Shown here: positions 1-8,455 of the stretch, piece after piece
Position numbering within the stretch: position 1 is the stretch's first letter
Layout of the letters: each line of letters opens with the position of its first letter
DNA from: CAITWD01 sp963842065
Lineage (GTDB): Bacteria > Actinomycetota > Thermoleophilia > Miltoncostaeales > Miltoncostaeaceae
Assembly (NCBI GenBank): GCA_963842065.1
Contig: CAWJEW010000004.1
Coordinates: 124,001 to 188,000 of the forward strand
Direction of reading: 5' to 3'
Length of the DNA: 64,000 nucleotides
The notes under the pieces: generated by a model
The model's database searches: none
What the model was told of the DNA's origin: nothing
What the model saw: the letters and a program-made list of their open reading frames with translations, nothing else
Made by a program: the position numbers and the translations under genes

Positions 1-528
1 CTTGCCACCGGCAAGGAGAGCATCGTCGGCTTCCTGAACGCCTACAGCGCCCAGCCGCTGGCCGCCGAGACCTCCGACGACGTCTCGCTCGATTGGTGGC
101 AGGACCCAGTCAATGGTCCGGGCAACGTGGTCGCGGCGCTGAACGCCGACCCGAACACTGCCAACATCCTGTCGATCGCCCATGTGTACGCGGGCACCGA
201 GCTCGACAACTTGTTCGGCACGCCCGACGAGAGCACCAACTATCTCGACCCAGGCACACGCGTGCCGGATGTCGTCATCCAGCCGAACCCGGGGGTCACC
301 TACTCGCTGAGCACCTCCAAGATCGCCGAGCACGGCGGCGGCACGATGGACGACCGCAACGTCGCGCTGCTCGTGGTCAACGGCAACGGCTTCAGCCACG
401 CCAAGACCGTGTGGGCGAACGTCACCACGACCCAGGTCGCCCCGACGATCCTCGCCTGGCTCGGGCTCAACCCGCAGAGCCTGACCGCGGTCCAGCAGAC
501 GCACATCACGGTCTTGCCCAAGCACTGA
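1..528 (+). CDS. Alkaline phosphatase / phosphodiesterase family protein, C-terminal part
   Basis: The frame is open from the left edge and ends at TGA 526-528, so only the last 175 residues are present. The segments KIAEHGG, DDRNVALLVV and TTQVAPTILAWLGL match the end of the type I phosphodiesterase / nucleotide pyrophosphatase fold of the alkaline phosphatase superfamily. There a His of the metal site lies in the HGG stretch and the chain closes with a QVAPTIL helix. Such enzymes hydrolyse phosphomonoesters or diesters outside the cytoplasm. The N-terminal signal and nucleophile Thr/Ser lie outside the window, so substrate cannot be inferred. The gene is followed by a strong bidirectional hairpin and converges with glnB. 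Confidence 0.7.
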   Translation, partial: LATGKESIVGFLNAYSAQPLAAETSDDVSLDWWQDPVNGPGNVVAALNADPNTANILSIAHVYAGTELDNLFGTPDESTNYLDPGTRVPDVVIQPNPGVTYSLSTSKIAEHGGGTMDDRNVALLVVNGNGFSHAKTVWANVTTTQVAPTILAWLGLNPQSLTAVQQTHITVLPKH

Positions 529-556
529 CGCGCAAGCGTCTGCGACCCGCACACAC

Positions 557-602
557 ACGGGGCCCCCTCCCGACCGAGTATCCGGTCGGGAGGGGGCCCC
601 GT
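557..602. terminator. Bidirectional hairpin terminator
   Basis: A perfect 20-bp inverted repeat (557-576 with 583-602) with a 6-base loop AGTATC lies between the convergent phosphoesterase and glnB ends. No long T-run follows, but the stem is extremely GC rich and the position suits both transcripts. Confidence 0.85.
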
Positions 603-626
603 TGGCGTTCCGATGGGTGCCGGGGG

Positions 627-986
627 CTACCCCTCCTCGGGGTGCGCCTCCAGGACCACGTCGCCGCGCTCGCCGGTCCGCACGCGGATCGACTCTTCGA
701 CGTTGAGGACGAAGATCTTTCCGTCGCCCGGGTGGCCGGTCTGCGCCAACTCGAGGATCGCATCGAGGGCACGGTCGACATCCTTGTCGTCCAGCACGAC
801 TTCCAGCTTGATCTTGGGCCGCAGGAAGATGCCGGCCCGGCGACCGCGATAGTCGTCCGGCGCGCCGGCCTGACGGCCGGACCCCTTGACCTCGCTGACG
901 CTCATCGAGGGCAGACCCATGTGGGCGAGCCGGTCACGAATCGGTTCGAATGATTCGTGACGAATGAAGGCTTCAATCTTCTTCAT
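627..986 (-). CDS. glnB: Nitrogen regulatory protein P-II
   Basis: This 119-residue protein aligns without gaps to GlnB/GlnK: it opens MKKIEAFIR, carries the T-loop entry KGSGRQAG, then PKIKLEVV and the C-loop motif GDGKIFV followed by RTGERG. P-II proteins sense ATP/ADP and 2-oxoglutarate and gate the ammonium channel and nitrogen enzymes. Gln39 of the 2-oxoglutarate site is present. Tyr46 is kept (DDYRG), but the residue at Tyr51, the normal site of uridylylation or adenylylation, is Ala in the segment YRGRRAG. The gene follows amt by 9 bases, the usual amt-glnB order, so the product probably docks on that channel. Control by T-loop modification at Tyr51 appears impossible; small-molecule control should remain. 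Confidence 0.95.
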   Translation of the reverse strand: MKKIEAFIRHESFEPIRDRLAHMGLPSMSVSEVKGSGRQAGAPDDYRGRRAGIFLRPKIKLEVVLDDKDVDRALDAILELAQTGHPGDGKIFVLNVEESIRVRTGERGDVVLEAHPEEG

Positions 987-995
987 GGCGTGTCC

Positions 996-2381
996 CTATT
1001 CCCCCAGTTTGGGCTGCGGCGCGAGCGGGTACTCGAGGCTCTGCTCACCGATGAAGTCCGCTGTCACCTGCTCGCCGTGGATGGCGATGTCACCGTCCAG
1101 GCACTCCTGGTCGGTGTACCGCAGCGACATGAACAGCTTCATCACCCTCAGGATGATAAAGGTCGCCACCGCCGTGAACAGGATCACCCACACCGCTGCC
1201 TGGAACTGGTGGTAGAACTGCGTCCAGCCGGCGCCGTAGAACACACCGCCGACCGAGAAGCTCGAGGTGCTGCCCAACCCGATGTACTCGATCATCTTCG
1301 GGTCGGCCAAAAGACCGACGCCCAGACCGCCAAGGAGACCCGCCAAGCCGTGGGTGTAGACCACGCCGAGGGCGTCGTCGACACGGTTGAAGGGCGGGAT
1401 CCTCGGGCCGACGTGGTTCATCACGGTCCAGACGATCGCCGAACCGAACACGCCGAGCGCGAGCGCGCCGTAGCCGTTGACAAAACCGGCTGCCGGAGTG
1501 ATGCACACCAGACCGACGATCATGCCGTTGACCGCACCGATCAGCGAGGCGCTCCTGCGGGGCGACCACATGTCGAGCAGGACCCAGATGAACATCGCCG
1601 AGGCCGCACACAGGTTCGTGTTCAGCACGGCGGCACCGGCGTCGGCACCCGCAAAGTACGGGTCACCACCGTTGAAGCCGTTCCAACCGAGCCACAGGAA
1701 CCCGGCCCCGAGCGCGACCATCATCATGTTGTTGGGAGCCGCTTCGCGGTCGCCCTTGATGCGCGGGCCGACCACCCATGCGGCAACGAAGCCCGCGACA
1801 CCGGCGGCCAAGTGGATGACATACCCACCGGAGTAGTCCACTGCGCCCTGCATCGCGAAGTAGCCGCCGCCCCACAGCAGGAAGGCGTTGACCGGGTACA
1901 CGAGCGTGCCCCAAAGCGCGACGAAGAGCATCCACGCCTTGAGGCTCATGCGGGTCAGCACGCTACCCAGGAACAACAGCGGCGTGATTGCCGCGAACAC
2001 GAACTGGAAATAGATCAGCGCAGCATTTTCGAAGTGGAAGGCCGGCATCGAACTGGATAACAGCGGGATGTTGGCCTGCCTGAGCTCATCGCTTGGCGAG
2101 AGCACCGGGCTCGGTTTGCCGACCAGGTTCGAGAAGAACTGCCCTGAAGCCAGGTGCCACGGTTGCCCGAAGCCCTCGTTGAAGCTCCAGAGGACCCAGA
2201 CAAAAAGGACGATGCAGAAGCCGGTAAACGCCATCAGCATGGTGTTGATGGCCCACTTCTTCTGTACAACGCCGCCGTACAGGACGACCAGGCCTGGGAC
2301 GCTCATCAACCCCACGAGGGTGGCGGCGGTGAGCTGCCAGGCGTTGTCGCCCGCGTTCAACCATGCTGGATACGGAATCAC
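996..2381 (-). CDS. amt: Ammonium transporter Amt
   Basis: This 461-residue polytopic membrane protein is of normal Amt length, with about eleven hydrophobic segments. It moves ammonium/ammonia across the cytoplasmic membrane for assimilation. Family signatures include LYGGVVQKKWAINTM near the N terminus and the two pore histidines in YVIHLAAG and YTHGLAGLLGG. The GTG start at 2381 is preceded by AAGGGAG about 10 bases upstream. It is the first gene of an amt-glnB operon read leftward; glnB starts 9 bases after its stop. Nitrogen control of the promoter in the 285-base divergent region (2382-2666) is likely from family knowledge, but I see no convincing operator. Confidence 0.96.
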   Translation of the reverse strand: MIPYPAWLNAGDNAWQLTAATLVGLMSVPGLVVLYGGVVQKKWAINTMLMAFTGFCIVLFVWVLWSFNEGFGQPWHLASGQFFSNLVGKPSPVLSPSDELRQANIPLLSSSMPAFHFENAALIYFQFVFAAITPLLFLGSVLTRMSLKAWMLFVALWGTLVYPVNAFLLWGGGYFAMQGAVDYSGGYVIHLAAGVAGFVAAWVVGPRIKGDREAAPNNMMMVALGAGFLWLGWNGFNGGDPYFAGADAGAAVLNTNLCAASAMFIWVLLDMWSPRRSASLIGAVNGMIVGLVCITPAAGFVNGYGALALGVFGSAIVWTVMNHVGPRIPPFNRVDDALGVVYTHGLAGLLGGLGVGLLADPKMIEYIGLGSTSSFSVGGVFYGAGWTQFYHQFQAAVWVILFTAVATFIILRVMKLFMSLRYTDQECLDGDIAIHGEQVTADFIGEQSLEYPLAPQPKLGE

Positions 2382-2666
2382 TCCCGAAATCTCCCTTCGT
2401 TCTCGGCGTTCGGTCGGTCGGGTGACCGCGGCTCCCGCTGTCCCCCTGTGATCTGACCCCCGGGGACATGGAAGGTGGGTGTCGAATCAGGCATACGGCG
2501 AGCGAACCCGTCAGGATGTCCAACCCGATGCGCACCACGGAAGCCGCGGTCATGGCAAGTTACGAGTCAGGGTGTTTTGAAATCCTCGGCCGAGAGGCCC
2601 ACGCTCCGAGCATCGGTCTAGACATGTGCACAAAGAGGTTGAGATCACATTAAGGAGATTGTGTTT

Positions 2667-3191
2667 ATGTTAAGAACCACACCGTATCGCCCTTCCGGAG
2701 CGGCGTCGCGACGCGCGTCTGGGGCGGTCCGGGTCGCGACGACGGCCGTGATGCTCGCTGGCGTGATCGGACTGGCGGCATGCGGAAGCAGTTCCTCGAC
2801 CTCCACCACCGACGCGTCGGTGGTCGCGTACCAGAAGAACGGCAACGCCATCTGCAAACAGGCAGTCGCCGCGATCTCACCGGTCACCTCGCGCATGGAT
2901 GCCGTGGAGAAGACCAAGCACCTGCCCACGCTGGCCGACACGACCGCATTGGACAACGCCCAGGGCAAGCTCCAGAAGGATCTCGCCGCCCTGACGCCAC
3001 CGGCGTCGCTGTCGGCGACCGCGGACAAGATGGACGCCGATTTCGCAGCGGTCGTGGCGCGCGTCCACGCACTGCTCGAGCAGCATGGCAGCGAATCGAT
3101 CGCCTACGACGCCGTCGACACCCAGCTGCAGTCGTTGTCGGCCACCCTCGACGGCGATCTCAAGGCGCTCGGCTTGAACGACTGCGCGTAG
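2667..3191 (+). CDS. Putative lipoprotein of unknown function
   Basis: This 174-residue protein has an arginine-containing N terminus, a hydrophobic stretch and the lipobox GLAAC, followed by a Ser/Thr linker, so it should be a lipid-anchored exported protein. The remainder is mostly helical and polar, with two further cysteines (NAICKQ and the C-terminal LNDCA) that could form a disulphide. ATG 2667 is preferred over GTG 2661 because AAGGAG at 2652-2657 lies 9 bases upstream of it. It is divergent from amt. I do not recognise a named family. Confidence 0.75.
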   Translation: MLRTTPYRPSGAASRRASGAVRVATTAVMLAGVIGLAACGSSSSTSTTDASVVAYQKNGNAICKQAVAAISPVTSRMDAVEKTKHLPTLADTTALDNAQGKLQKDLAALTPPASLSATADKMDADFAAVVARVHALLEQHGSESIAYDAVDTQLQSLSATLDGDLKALGLNDCA

Positions 3192-3411
3192 CCGGCGCTC
3201 CGCAGTGTGGGCACGACCCGCGCCCACCAGGGCCGCGTTAACCGTTTGGCCCTAATGGCGTTCATCTTGCTTTCAGAGACCCCGGTTTTGATACACCCGG
3301 CACAACTGCAGCGCGCACCGAGCTGAGACGCCGACCGGCGGCGCGCGTGCCCGGCACCAAAAGGAGCTCCCCCACACCCATGGATCCCACCAGCACCCCA
3401 GAAACCCCCGA

Positions 3412-3433
3412 GCCGTCGCCGCGCCGTCGCCGC
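3412..3433 (+). repeat. 11-bp tandem duplication at the start of htrA
   Basis: The 11-mer GCCGTCGCCGC occurs twice head to tail (3412-3422 and 3423-3433). Removing one copy joins ATG 3380 in frame with the protease, giving MDPTSTPETPEPSPRGKLWQ before the membrane segment. As it stands the ATG 3380 frame stops about 25 codons after the repeat. Confidence 0.9.
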
Positions 3434-3468
3434 GCGGCAAGCTGTGGCAGACGGCAGTCGTCGGGCTC

Positions 3469-4650
3469 GTGGCAGGATTGATCGGCGGCGGCATCGTCCT
3501 CGGCGTCCATGACGCCTCAAGCTCCTCGTCGTCGTCCACCTCCTCCACCACGAGCGCCGCGAGCACTGCGGGGACCACCGCGACGCCGCCGGCGAGCTCG
3601 ACCACGATCATCGCCGGCTCCTCTCCAAACTGGGTCACCATCGCGGCGCGCGCCATGCCCGGCGTCGTCGAGATCTCGACGATCCAGAACACGACCGACC
3701 AGCTCGGGAACTCCTCGCAGACCGCCGCGCTCGGGACCGGCTTCGTCATCGACACCAAGGGCGACATCCTCACCAACCAGCATGTCGTCGGCGGCTCGAC
3801 GAGCATCAACGTCCAGTTCGAGGATGGCACGAGCGTCAGCGCCAAGATCGTCGGCCAGGACCCGTCGACCGACCTCGCCGTGATCCACGTCAACGTCGCC
3901 AGGTCGCAGCTGCACCCGCTGACGCTCGGCAATGCCAACTCGATCAGGGTCGGCCAGCCGGTCCTGGCGATCGGCACCCCCTTCGGCTACACAGAATCGG
4001 CGAGCGCCGGCATCGTCTCGGGGCTCGGCCGCGAGATCCAGTCGCCGAACGGCTTCACGCTCGCGAACGCGATCCAGACCGACGCCGCAGTCAACCACGG
4101 CAACTCCGGCGGCCCCTTGCTCGACCAGGCCGATGACGTGATCGGGATCACCGCCCAGATCGCGGACTCGGGCGTCGACGCCAACGTCGGCGTGGCGTTC
4201 GCCGTCCCGATGGGCACGAGCGAGCTCAACGTCATCCATGACCTGCTGACCGCCGGCCGTGTCAGCCACCCGTGGCTCGGGATCACCGGCGTTTCGGCAA
4301 CCGCACAGCTCCAGCAGAACGGCGCCGCACCGGTGTCCTCGGGGGTCCTGGTCACCGGCGTCGCGCAGGGCAGCCCGGCCGCCGCAGCCGGCATCGTCGG
4401 CGGAACGAAGGCCAAGACGATCTACGGGACCTGCATTCCGGTTGGCGGCGACGTGATCACCAGCATCGGCGGCACACCAATCGCCACGATGAGCGACCTG
4501 CAGGACTACCTGCAGTCCCAGCCGGTCGGCACCATTGTGCAGGCCCAGCTCGTCCACGCCAACGGCTCGCACGGGACGGTGTCGATCACGCTCACCAAAC
4601 AGCCCTCGAGCGCTCCCACGATCTCGAGCGTCTGCCCCACGAGCGGCTAG
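3469..4650 (+). CDS. HtrA/DegP-family membrane-anchored serine protease with PDZ domain (N-terminus frame-disrupted)
   Basis: The readable frame starts at GTG 3469 inside a membrane segment (GLIGGGIVLG). A Ser/Thr linker and a trypsin-like domain follow, with the triad His105 (TNQHVV), Asp135 (STDLAVI) and Ser213 (NHGNSGGPL). A C-terminal PDZ domain spans roughly residues 270-385. HtrA proteases degrade or refold damaged exported proteins. The natural start is probably ATG 3380, after AAAAGGAG: with one copy of the 11-bp repeat at 3412-3433 removed, the frame gives a 419-residue protein with a short Pro-rich cytoplasmic tail and a complete transmembrane helix, the standard actinobacterial layout. 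In the present sequence the anchor is truncated, so the gene is either mutated, contingency-switched or mis-assembled. Confidence 0.9.
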   Translation: MAGLIGGGIVLGVHDASSSSSSSTSSTTSAASTAGTTATPPASSTTIIAGSSPNWVTIAARAMPGVVEISTIQNTTDQLGNSSQTAALGTGFVIDTKGDILTNQHVVGGSTSINVQFEDGTSVSAKIVGQDPSTDLAVIHVNVARSQLHPLTLGNANSIRVGQPVLAIGTPFGYTESASAGIVSGLGREIQSPNGFTLANAIQTDAAVNHGNSGGPLLDQADDVIGITAQIADSGVDANVGVAFAVPMGTSELNVIHDLLTAGRVSHPWLGITGVSATAQLQQNGAAPVSSGVLVTGVAQGSPAAAAGIVGGTKAKTIYGTCIPVGGDVITSIGGTPIATMSDLQDYLQSQPVGTIVQAQLVHANGSHGTVSITLTKQPSSAPTISSVCPTSG

Positions 4651-4657
4651 CGTCTGG

Positions 4658-4692
4658 CGGTGACCCGCTGCCCGCGCGGCGGCGGGTCACCG
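4658..4692 (+). terminator. Hairpin terminator after the HtrA gene
   Basis: An 11-bp stem (4658-4668 with 4682-4692, CGGTGACCCGC and its complement) with a 13-base loop begins 8 bases after the stop codon. The following 320 bases (4693-5012) hold no gene. A TACAAT sequence at 4921-4926 could be a -10 element for the ABC gene, but no matching -35 is evident. Confidence 0.6.
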
Positions 4693-5012
4693 GTCGACCG
4701 CAGCTGCGCCTGTGGAAGGTCGGGCGGGATCCGGATGAGATCCGCCACGGCGCGCCATCCACACCGGACGCCGACTGGGCTACGAGGGCTCGGATCCGGC
4801 CCCGCGCAGCCTCCACCGCAGGGCGGCCGAACCGGTTTTTCGCGGCGGCGGGACCGCATCAGCGGTACCGCTTCCTGGATCCGCTCGACGATTCGGCGCC
4901 CCAGCGCGGACCAGGGCCACTACAATTTTTTGCAGTGTCGTCGTGCGCGCGGCGGCGGGGGTCCTGGTGACGTTCCGGCCTCTGGCGATCCGAAGGTTGC
5001 CGAGATGACCAC

Positions 5013-6863
5013 ATGCACGACGATGTCCAGTCCGGGGGGCCGTCAATGACCGAACGCGGCGGCTCGGTTCCGGGCTGGCCGCAGTTGGCCGTCCAGACGA
5101 GCGCGCTGACCAAGTGCTATGAGGGTCGGGCGGTCGTCGACGCCATCGATCTCGCGCTGCCCCGCGCCATGATCACCGGGTTCGTCGGCCCCAACGGCGC
5201 AGGCAAGACCACGACCCTGCGGATGCTCCTCGGACTCGTCCACCCCACCTCCGGGACCGGACAGGTTCTCGGGCAGTCGATCGACGATCCGTCCGCCTAT
5301 CTGCCCTGGGTGGGATCACTCATCGAGGCGCCGGCCTTTTACCCGGCGCTGTCCGGACGCCGCAACCTCGAGATCCTGGCCACGCTGGGGGGACACCAGT
5401 CCAGCCGCGTCGATGGCCTGCTGGGCCAAGCGGGCCTTGGCGATCGAGCCGATGACCGCTTCCGCTCGTACTCGCTCGGGATGAAGCAACGACTGGGCAT
5501 CGCGGCCGCCATGCTTCCCGAGCCAGAGCTGTTGGTCCTGGACGAGCCGACCAACGGTCTGGACCCGGCGGGCATCCGCGAGGTCCGCGAGCTGCTGCGG
5601 GCCATGGCCGACGCCGGCCTGACGATCCTGGTCTCGAGCCACCGGCTGGATGAAATCCAGACGATCTGCGATCACCTCGTGATCATCGACGGCGGCCGGA
5701 TCCGGTTCCAGGGTGCAATCGGCGAGCTGCTTGAACGGCAGACGACCGAGGTGGTCGCGATCCCCGAACGCGCCGGCGACGCGCCGCGTGTGGCCGCAAT
5801 CGCGCGCTCCAACGGGTACGCGGTCCGCCTCGACGATGGCCGCATCCATGTGTCCGCACCAGCCAAATGGGCTCCCCGGCTCAACGCCGCGGCCACGGCA
5901 TCGGGCATCGTTCTCGCCGCTCTCTGGGTGAGCCACGGAACACTCGAAGATGCGTTTTTCGCGATGACGGCCGACGAGGGCCCGCCGGTCGACACGGCCC
6001 CGCGCGCGTTCGTGGCGCCCCGCCCCGCCCGGGGCGACGGCACCTGGTCTGCGCACCGCGTCGGCGGCGGACGCATTCCGGGCGTGTTTGTGAGCGAGAT
6101 CATGAAGCTGCGCCGACCGGGGCTCCTGCTTGGTGGTGGTGGCGTGCTGCTCGGGTTCACCGCACTGGTCACGGTGCTCGGGCTCGAGCGTGCCACCGGC
6201 GCGTCCTGGGGACAGCTGCTGCGTCCGATCGTGATCGCGGAGCTGTCGCAGCCTGGCGGGCTCGTACTCGGCCTCAACCGCGGCGGGACGCTGATGGGCA
6301 TTGTCGTCCTCGGGATCTTCGCCGCGGCGTTCGGTACCGAGTACACCACCGGCGCCCTGCGCAACCTGCTCGTGCGCGAGCCGCGCCGACTCGAGTTCCT
6401 GTCCGGCAAGTACCTCGCCCTGATCATGTTCGGCATCGTCGTCGTCTGTGCGTCGGCGATCGTGAGCATCTCGACCGCCTTTGCGATCGCGCCGTCGTGC
6501 GGGATCGACACGAGCGCCTGGACGAGCGCCGCCGGCGTGTCGGCGGTCTGGTCGGCGATGTGGCACCTGACGCTCGCGGCCCTGGGGTTCGGGACGCTCG
6601 GGGCCGCGCTTGCGGTGGTCCTGCGCTCGCCCGTGGCGGCGCTGGCCGTCGGTGTCGCCTGGATCCTGCCGGCCGAATCGATTCTCGCGGCGGCCTGGGC
6701 CGACGCCAAGTACTGGCTCCCCGGTCAGCTGCTGCAGAATCTCGCGGTCGGCGGGAGCGCCTCGGTGTCGCTCAGTCGGACGCTCGTCACCCTCGGCGTC
6801 TACTGGACGATCGTCGCCGTCGGGACGTCACTGCTGTTCGTGCGGCGCGATGTCGCGTCCTGA
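5013..6863 (+). CDS. Fused ABC exporter: ATPase plus membrane domain in one chain
   Basis: This 616-residue protein begins with a full ABC ATPase: Walker A GPNGAGKTT, signature YSLGMKQRLG, Walker B ELLVLDEP and an H-loop His in VSSHRL. After a C-terminal ATPase extension and a Pro/Ala linker (about residues 310-350) there is an ABC-2-like permease with six hydrophobic segments. The whole chain is collinear with the two-gene pair at 11117-12915, so it looks like that pair joined by loss of the stop/start overlap. Such CcmA/BcrA-type systems usually export drugs, lipids or peptides; the cargo is unknown. ATG 5046 is an alternative start. The 3' end overlaps the opposing cytochrome gene by 36 bases. 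Confidence 0.9.
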   Translation: MHDDVQSGGPSMTERGGSVPGWPQLAVQTSALTKCYEGRAVVDAIDLALPRAMITGFVGPNGAGKTTTLRMLLGLVHPTSGTGQVLGQSIDDPSAYLPWVGSLIEAPAFYPALSGRRNLEILATLGGHQSSRVDGLLGQAGLGDRADDRFRSYSLGMKQRLGIAAAMLPEPELLVLDEPTNGLDPAGIREVRELLRAMADAGLTILVSSHRLDEIQTICDHLVIIDGGRIRFQGAIGELLERQTTEVVAIPERAGDAPRVAAIARSNGYAVRLDDGRIHVSAPAKWAPRLNAAATASGIVLAALWVSHGTLEDAFFAMTADEGPPVDTAPRAFVAPRPARGDGTWSAHRVGGGRIPGVFVSEIMKLRRPGLLLGGGGVLLGFTALVTVLGLERATGASWGQLLRPIVIAELSQPGGLVLGLNRGGTLMGIVVLGIFAAAFGTEYTTGALRNLLVREPRRLEFLSGKYLALIMFGIVVVCASAIVSISTAFAIAPSCGIDTSAWTSAAGVSAVWSAMWHLTLAALGFGTLGAALAVVLRSPVAALAVGVAWILPAESILAAAWADAKYWLPGQLLQNLAVGGSASVSLSRTLVTLGVYWTIVAVGTSLLFVRRDVAS

Positions 6864-7574
6864 CGGCGATGGGCCCCCTGCCGTCGCGTCAACGACGCGG
6901 CGCTCAGCGCGCTGCGTGCCGTCCGTCGGCGACGCGCGCCGGTCGACCTCGGCGACCCACTTGGCATGGTGGCGTTGCGCCCAGGCCCGATCGACGCTGC
7001 CGCGCACCATCCCGGCCATCGCTGCCCGCGTGTGCGGGTTCACCAGGGCCATGAACAGGTGCCCCGTCACAAGGATGATCAGCAGCCACATGACGTCGTC
7101 GTGAATGTTGATGGTCCCGGCAAACCGATACGCGGTGTTGCGCTCGCCGTACCACAGCAGGAACCCCGTGATGTAGCTGACGACCATCAGGCCGGCCACG
7201 ACGGCGGTGTTGAGCTTCTGACCAGCGTTGAAGCGTCCCTGCGGCGGCGGGGGCGTCTCGAACATGATGCGCCGCGGGATCTGGGCGAGCCAGCGTACGT
7301 CATCGCGGTCGAAGCGCTCGAGGTCGTTCAGCGTGCGACCGATGGTGCGCGCCCGCAGGAGCGTGATCACGACCACGCCGACGGCAAGCCCGATCGCCGC
7401 ATCGATGTGCCAGGCCTTGGCGACCGGACGCGGCACCGTCCCCTCGAGCGCGGGGACCGACATCAGAAAGCCCGTGCCGAGCAGGATTCCGAACGCGAGC
7501 GCCAGGAGCCAGTGAAACAGGCGCTCGGCCAGCGTGAAGCGCGCGATGCGCGCGCGGGGCTCAGCCGTAGCCAT
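6828..7574 (-). CDS. Membrane cytochrome b subunit (b561 / formate-dehydrogenase-gamma type)
   Basis: This 248-residue protein has four hydrophobic helices bearing candidate haem histidines: RLFHWLLAL, KAWHIDAAIG, INIHDDVMW and VTGHLFMAL. That spacing is typical of di-haem cytochrome b subunits that pass electrons between quinone and an exported oxidoreductase. Its start overlaps the stop of the upstream molybdenum enzyme gene by 14 bases, so the two should be translated together and form one complex, comparable in principle with MsrPQ/YedYZ. The charged tail after about residue 200 is cytoplasmic and poorly conserved in appearance. The 3' end runs 36 bases into the opposing ABC gene. Confidence 0.85.
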   Translation of the reverse strand: MATAEPRARIARFTLAERLFHWLLALAFGILLGTGFLMSVPALEGTVPRPVAKAWHIDAAIGLAVGVVVITLLRARTIGRTLNDLERFDRDDVRWLAQIPRRIMFETPPPPQGRFNAGQKLNTAVVAGLMVVSYITGFLLWYGERNTAYRFAGTINIHDDVMWLLIILVTGHLFMALVNPHTRAAMAGMVRGSVDRAWAQRHHAKWVAEVDRRASPTDGTQRAERRVVDATAGGPSPSGRDIAPHEQQ

Positions 7575-8310
7575 TGGACCGGCCCACCCATGCGTCGACG
7601 TCGTAGCCGCGGACCTCCCAGTAGCCCGGGGATTGTGTGGCGGTGAAGGTGATCGAGCTCAGCCACTTCACGTTCTTGTAGCCATACATGTCGGGGATCA
7701 CCAGGCGCAGCGGGGCGCCGTGAGGGCGCGAAATCGGGCCGCCCTCCATCTGCCGGGCGATCATCACGTCCGGCAGCGTGAACTCGGCCAGCGACAGCTG
7801 ATCCACGTAGGGGCCCTCGAGCGACTGGAAGGTGACGTACTGGGCGCTCGGCAGCGGGCGCACCAGGTCCATCAGCGTCTGCGCGCGAATGCCTTCCCAG
7901 CGCACCCCGTCAACCGTCCAGCCGGTCACGCAGTGGAACGTCGAGACCTGGGACTCGCCGGGCAGCGCGGTGATCTGCGCCCAATCAAGTGCGACCGGGC
8001 GCTCGACCAGGCCCTGGACGACCAGTCGGTACGTCGCCGGGTGGAAGGTCGGAAACGGATCCTGGACGTTGTAGATCCGCCAGCCGTTCCCCGGAATCAG
8101 GTCGCCCAGGTTCGAGGGCAGAATGTCCGAGAGCGTGTTGGTGAACACCTGCGACACGCGCGATCCGAGGAAGATGCCGCCCACGCCCGCCGCGACGGTC
8201 GCCAGGAACGCCGCGCGACCGATCCGAAACTCGCGCGGGCGATCCGGCAGGTCGTCATGCGCGGGCTCATGGTCGGGGGTGACCGGCGGTGTCGGGTCGC
8301 CATCAGCCAT
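7561..8310 (-). CDS. Sulfite-oxidase-family molybdopterin oxidoreductase
   Basis: This 249-residue protein carries the oxidoreductase molybdopterin-binding fold. The molybdenum-ligating cysteine is Cys127 in TFHCVTGWTVDGVRWEG, and the later segment RPHGAPLRLVIPDMYGYKNVKW is the usual pterin-contacting region (quoted here as RPHGAPLRLV and YGYKNVKW). A single hydrophobic helix (residues 33-50) should anchor it outside the membrane. The preceding motif IGRAAFL has only one arginine, so a classical twin-arginine signal is absent or degenerate. ATG 8310 is chosen because the fold and anchor follow directly. It forms an overlapping pair with the cytochrome b gene; the substrate (sulfoxide, sulfite or other) cannot be told. 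Confidence 0.88.
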   Translation of the reverse strand: MADGDPTPPVTPDHEPAHDDLPDRPREFRIGRAAFLATVAAGVGGIFLGSRVSQVFTNTLSDILPSNLGDLIPGNGWRIYNVQDPFPTFHPATYRLVVQGLVERPVALDWAQITALPGESQVSTFHCVTGWTVDGVRWEGIRAQTLMDLVRPLPSAQYVTFQSLEGPYVDQLSLAEFTLPDVMIARQMEGGPISRPHGAPLRLVIPDMYGYKNVKWLSSITFTATQSPGYWEVRGYDVDAWVGRSNGYG

Positions 8311-8455
8311 GGCTGAAGTGTGGCTCGTTGGCCGCCGAATGCAACCGCCGGCGGGCCGGCGGGACCGCCGACCCCCTCTCGGTCGACGGTCGCCCCATCT
8401 GGGCGGATGGGATGCGGCGATCGCCCGGAACGACGGACCCGCCCAGGCCGGCGCC

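Noticed and set aside
957..2060. Plus-strand open frame opposite amt
   Set aside because: The translation is polar low-complexity sequence, while the minus strand encodes a complete ammonium transporter.
8123..8455. Longer N-terminal extension of the relaxase
   Set aside because: It would overlap the opposite-strand molybdenum enzyme and adds sequence without relaxase similarity; the conserved start is at 8456.
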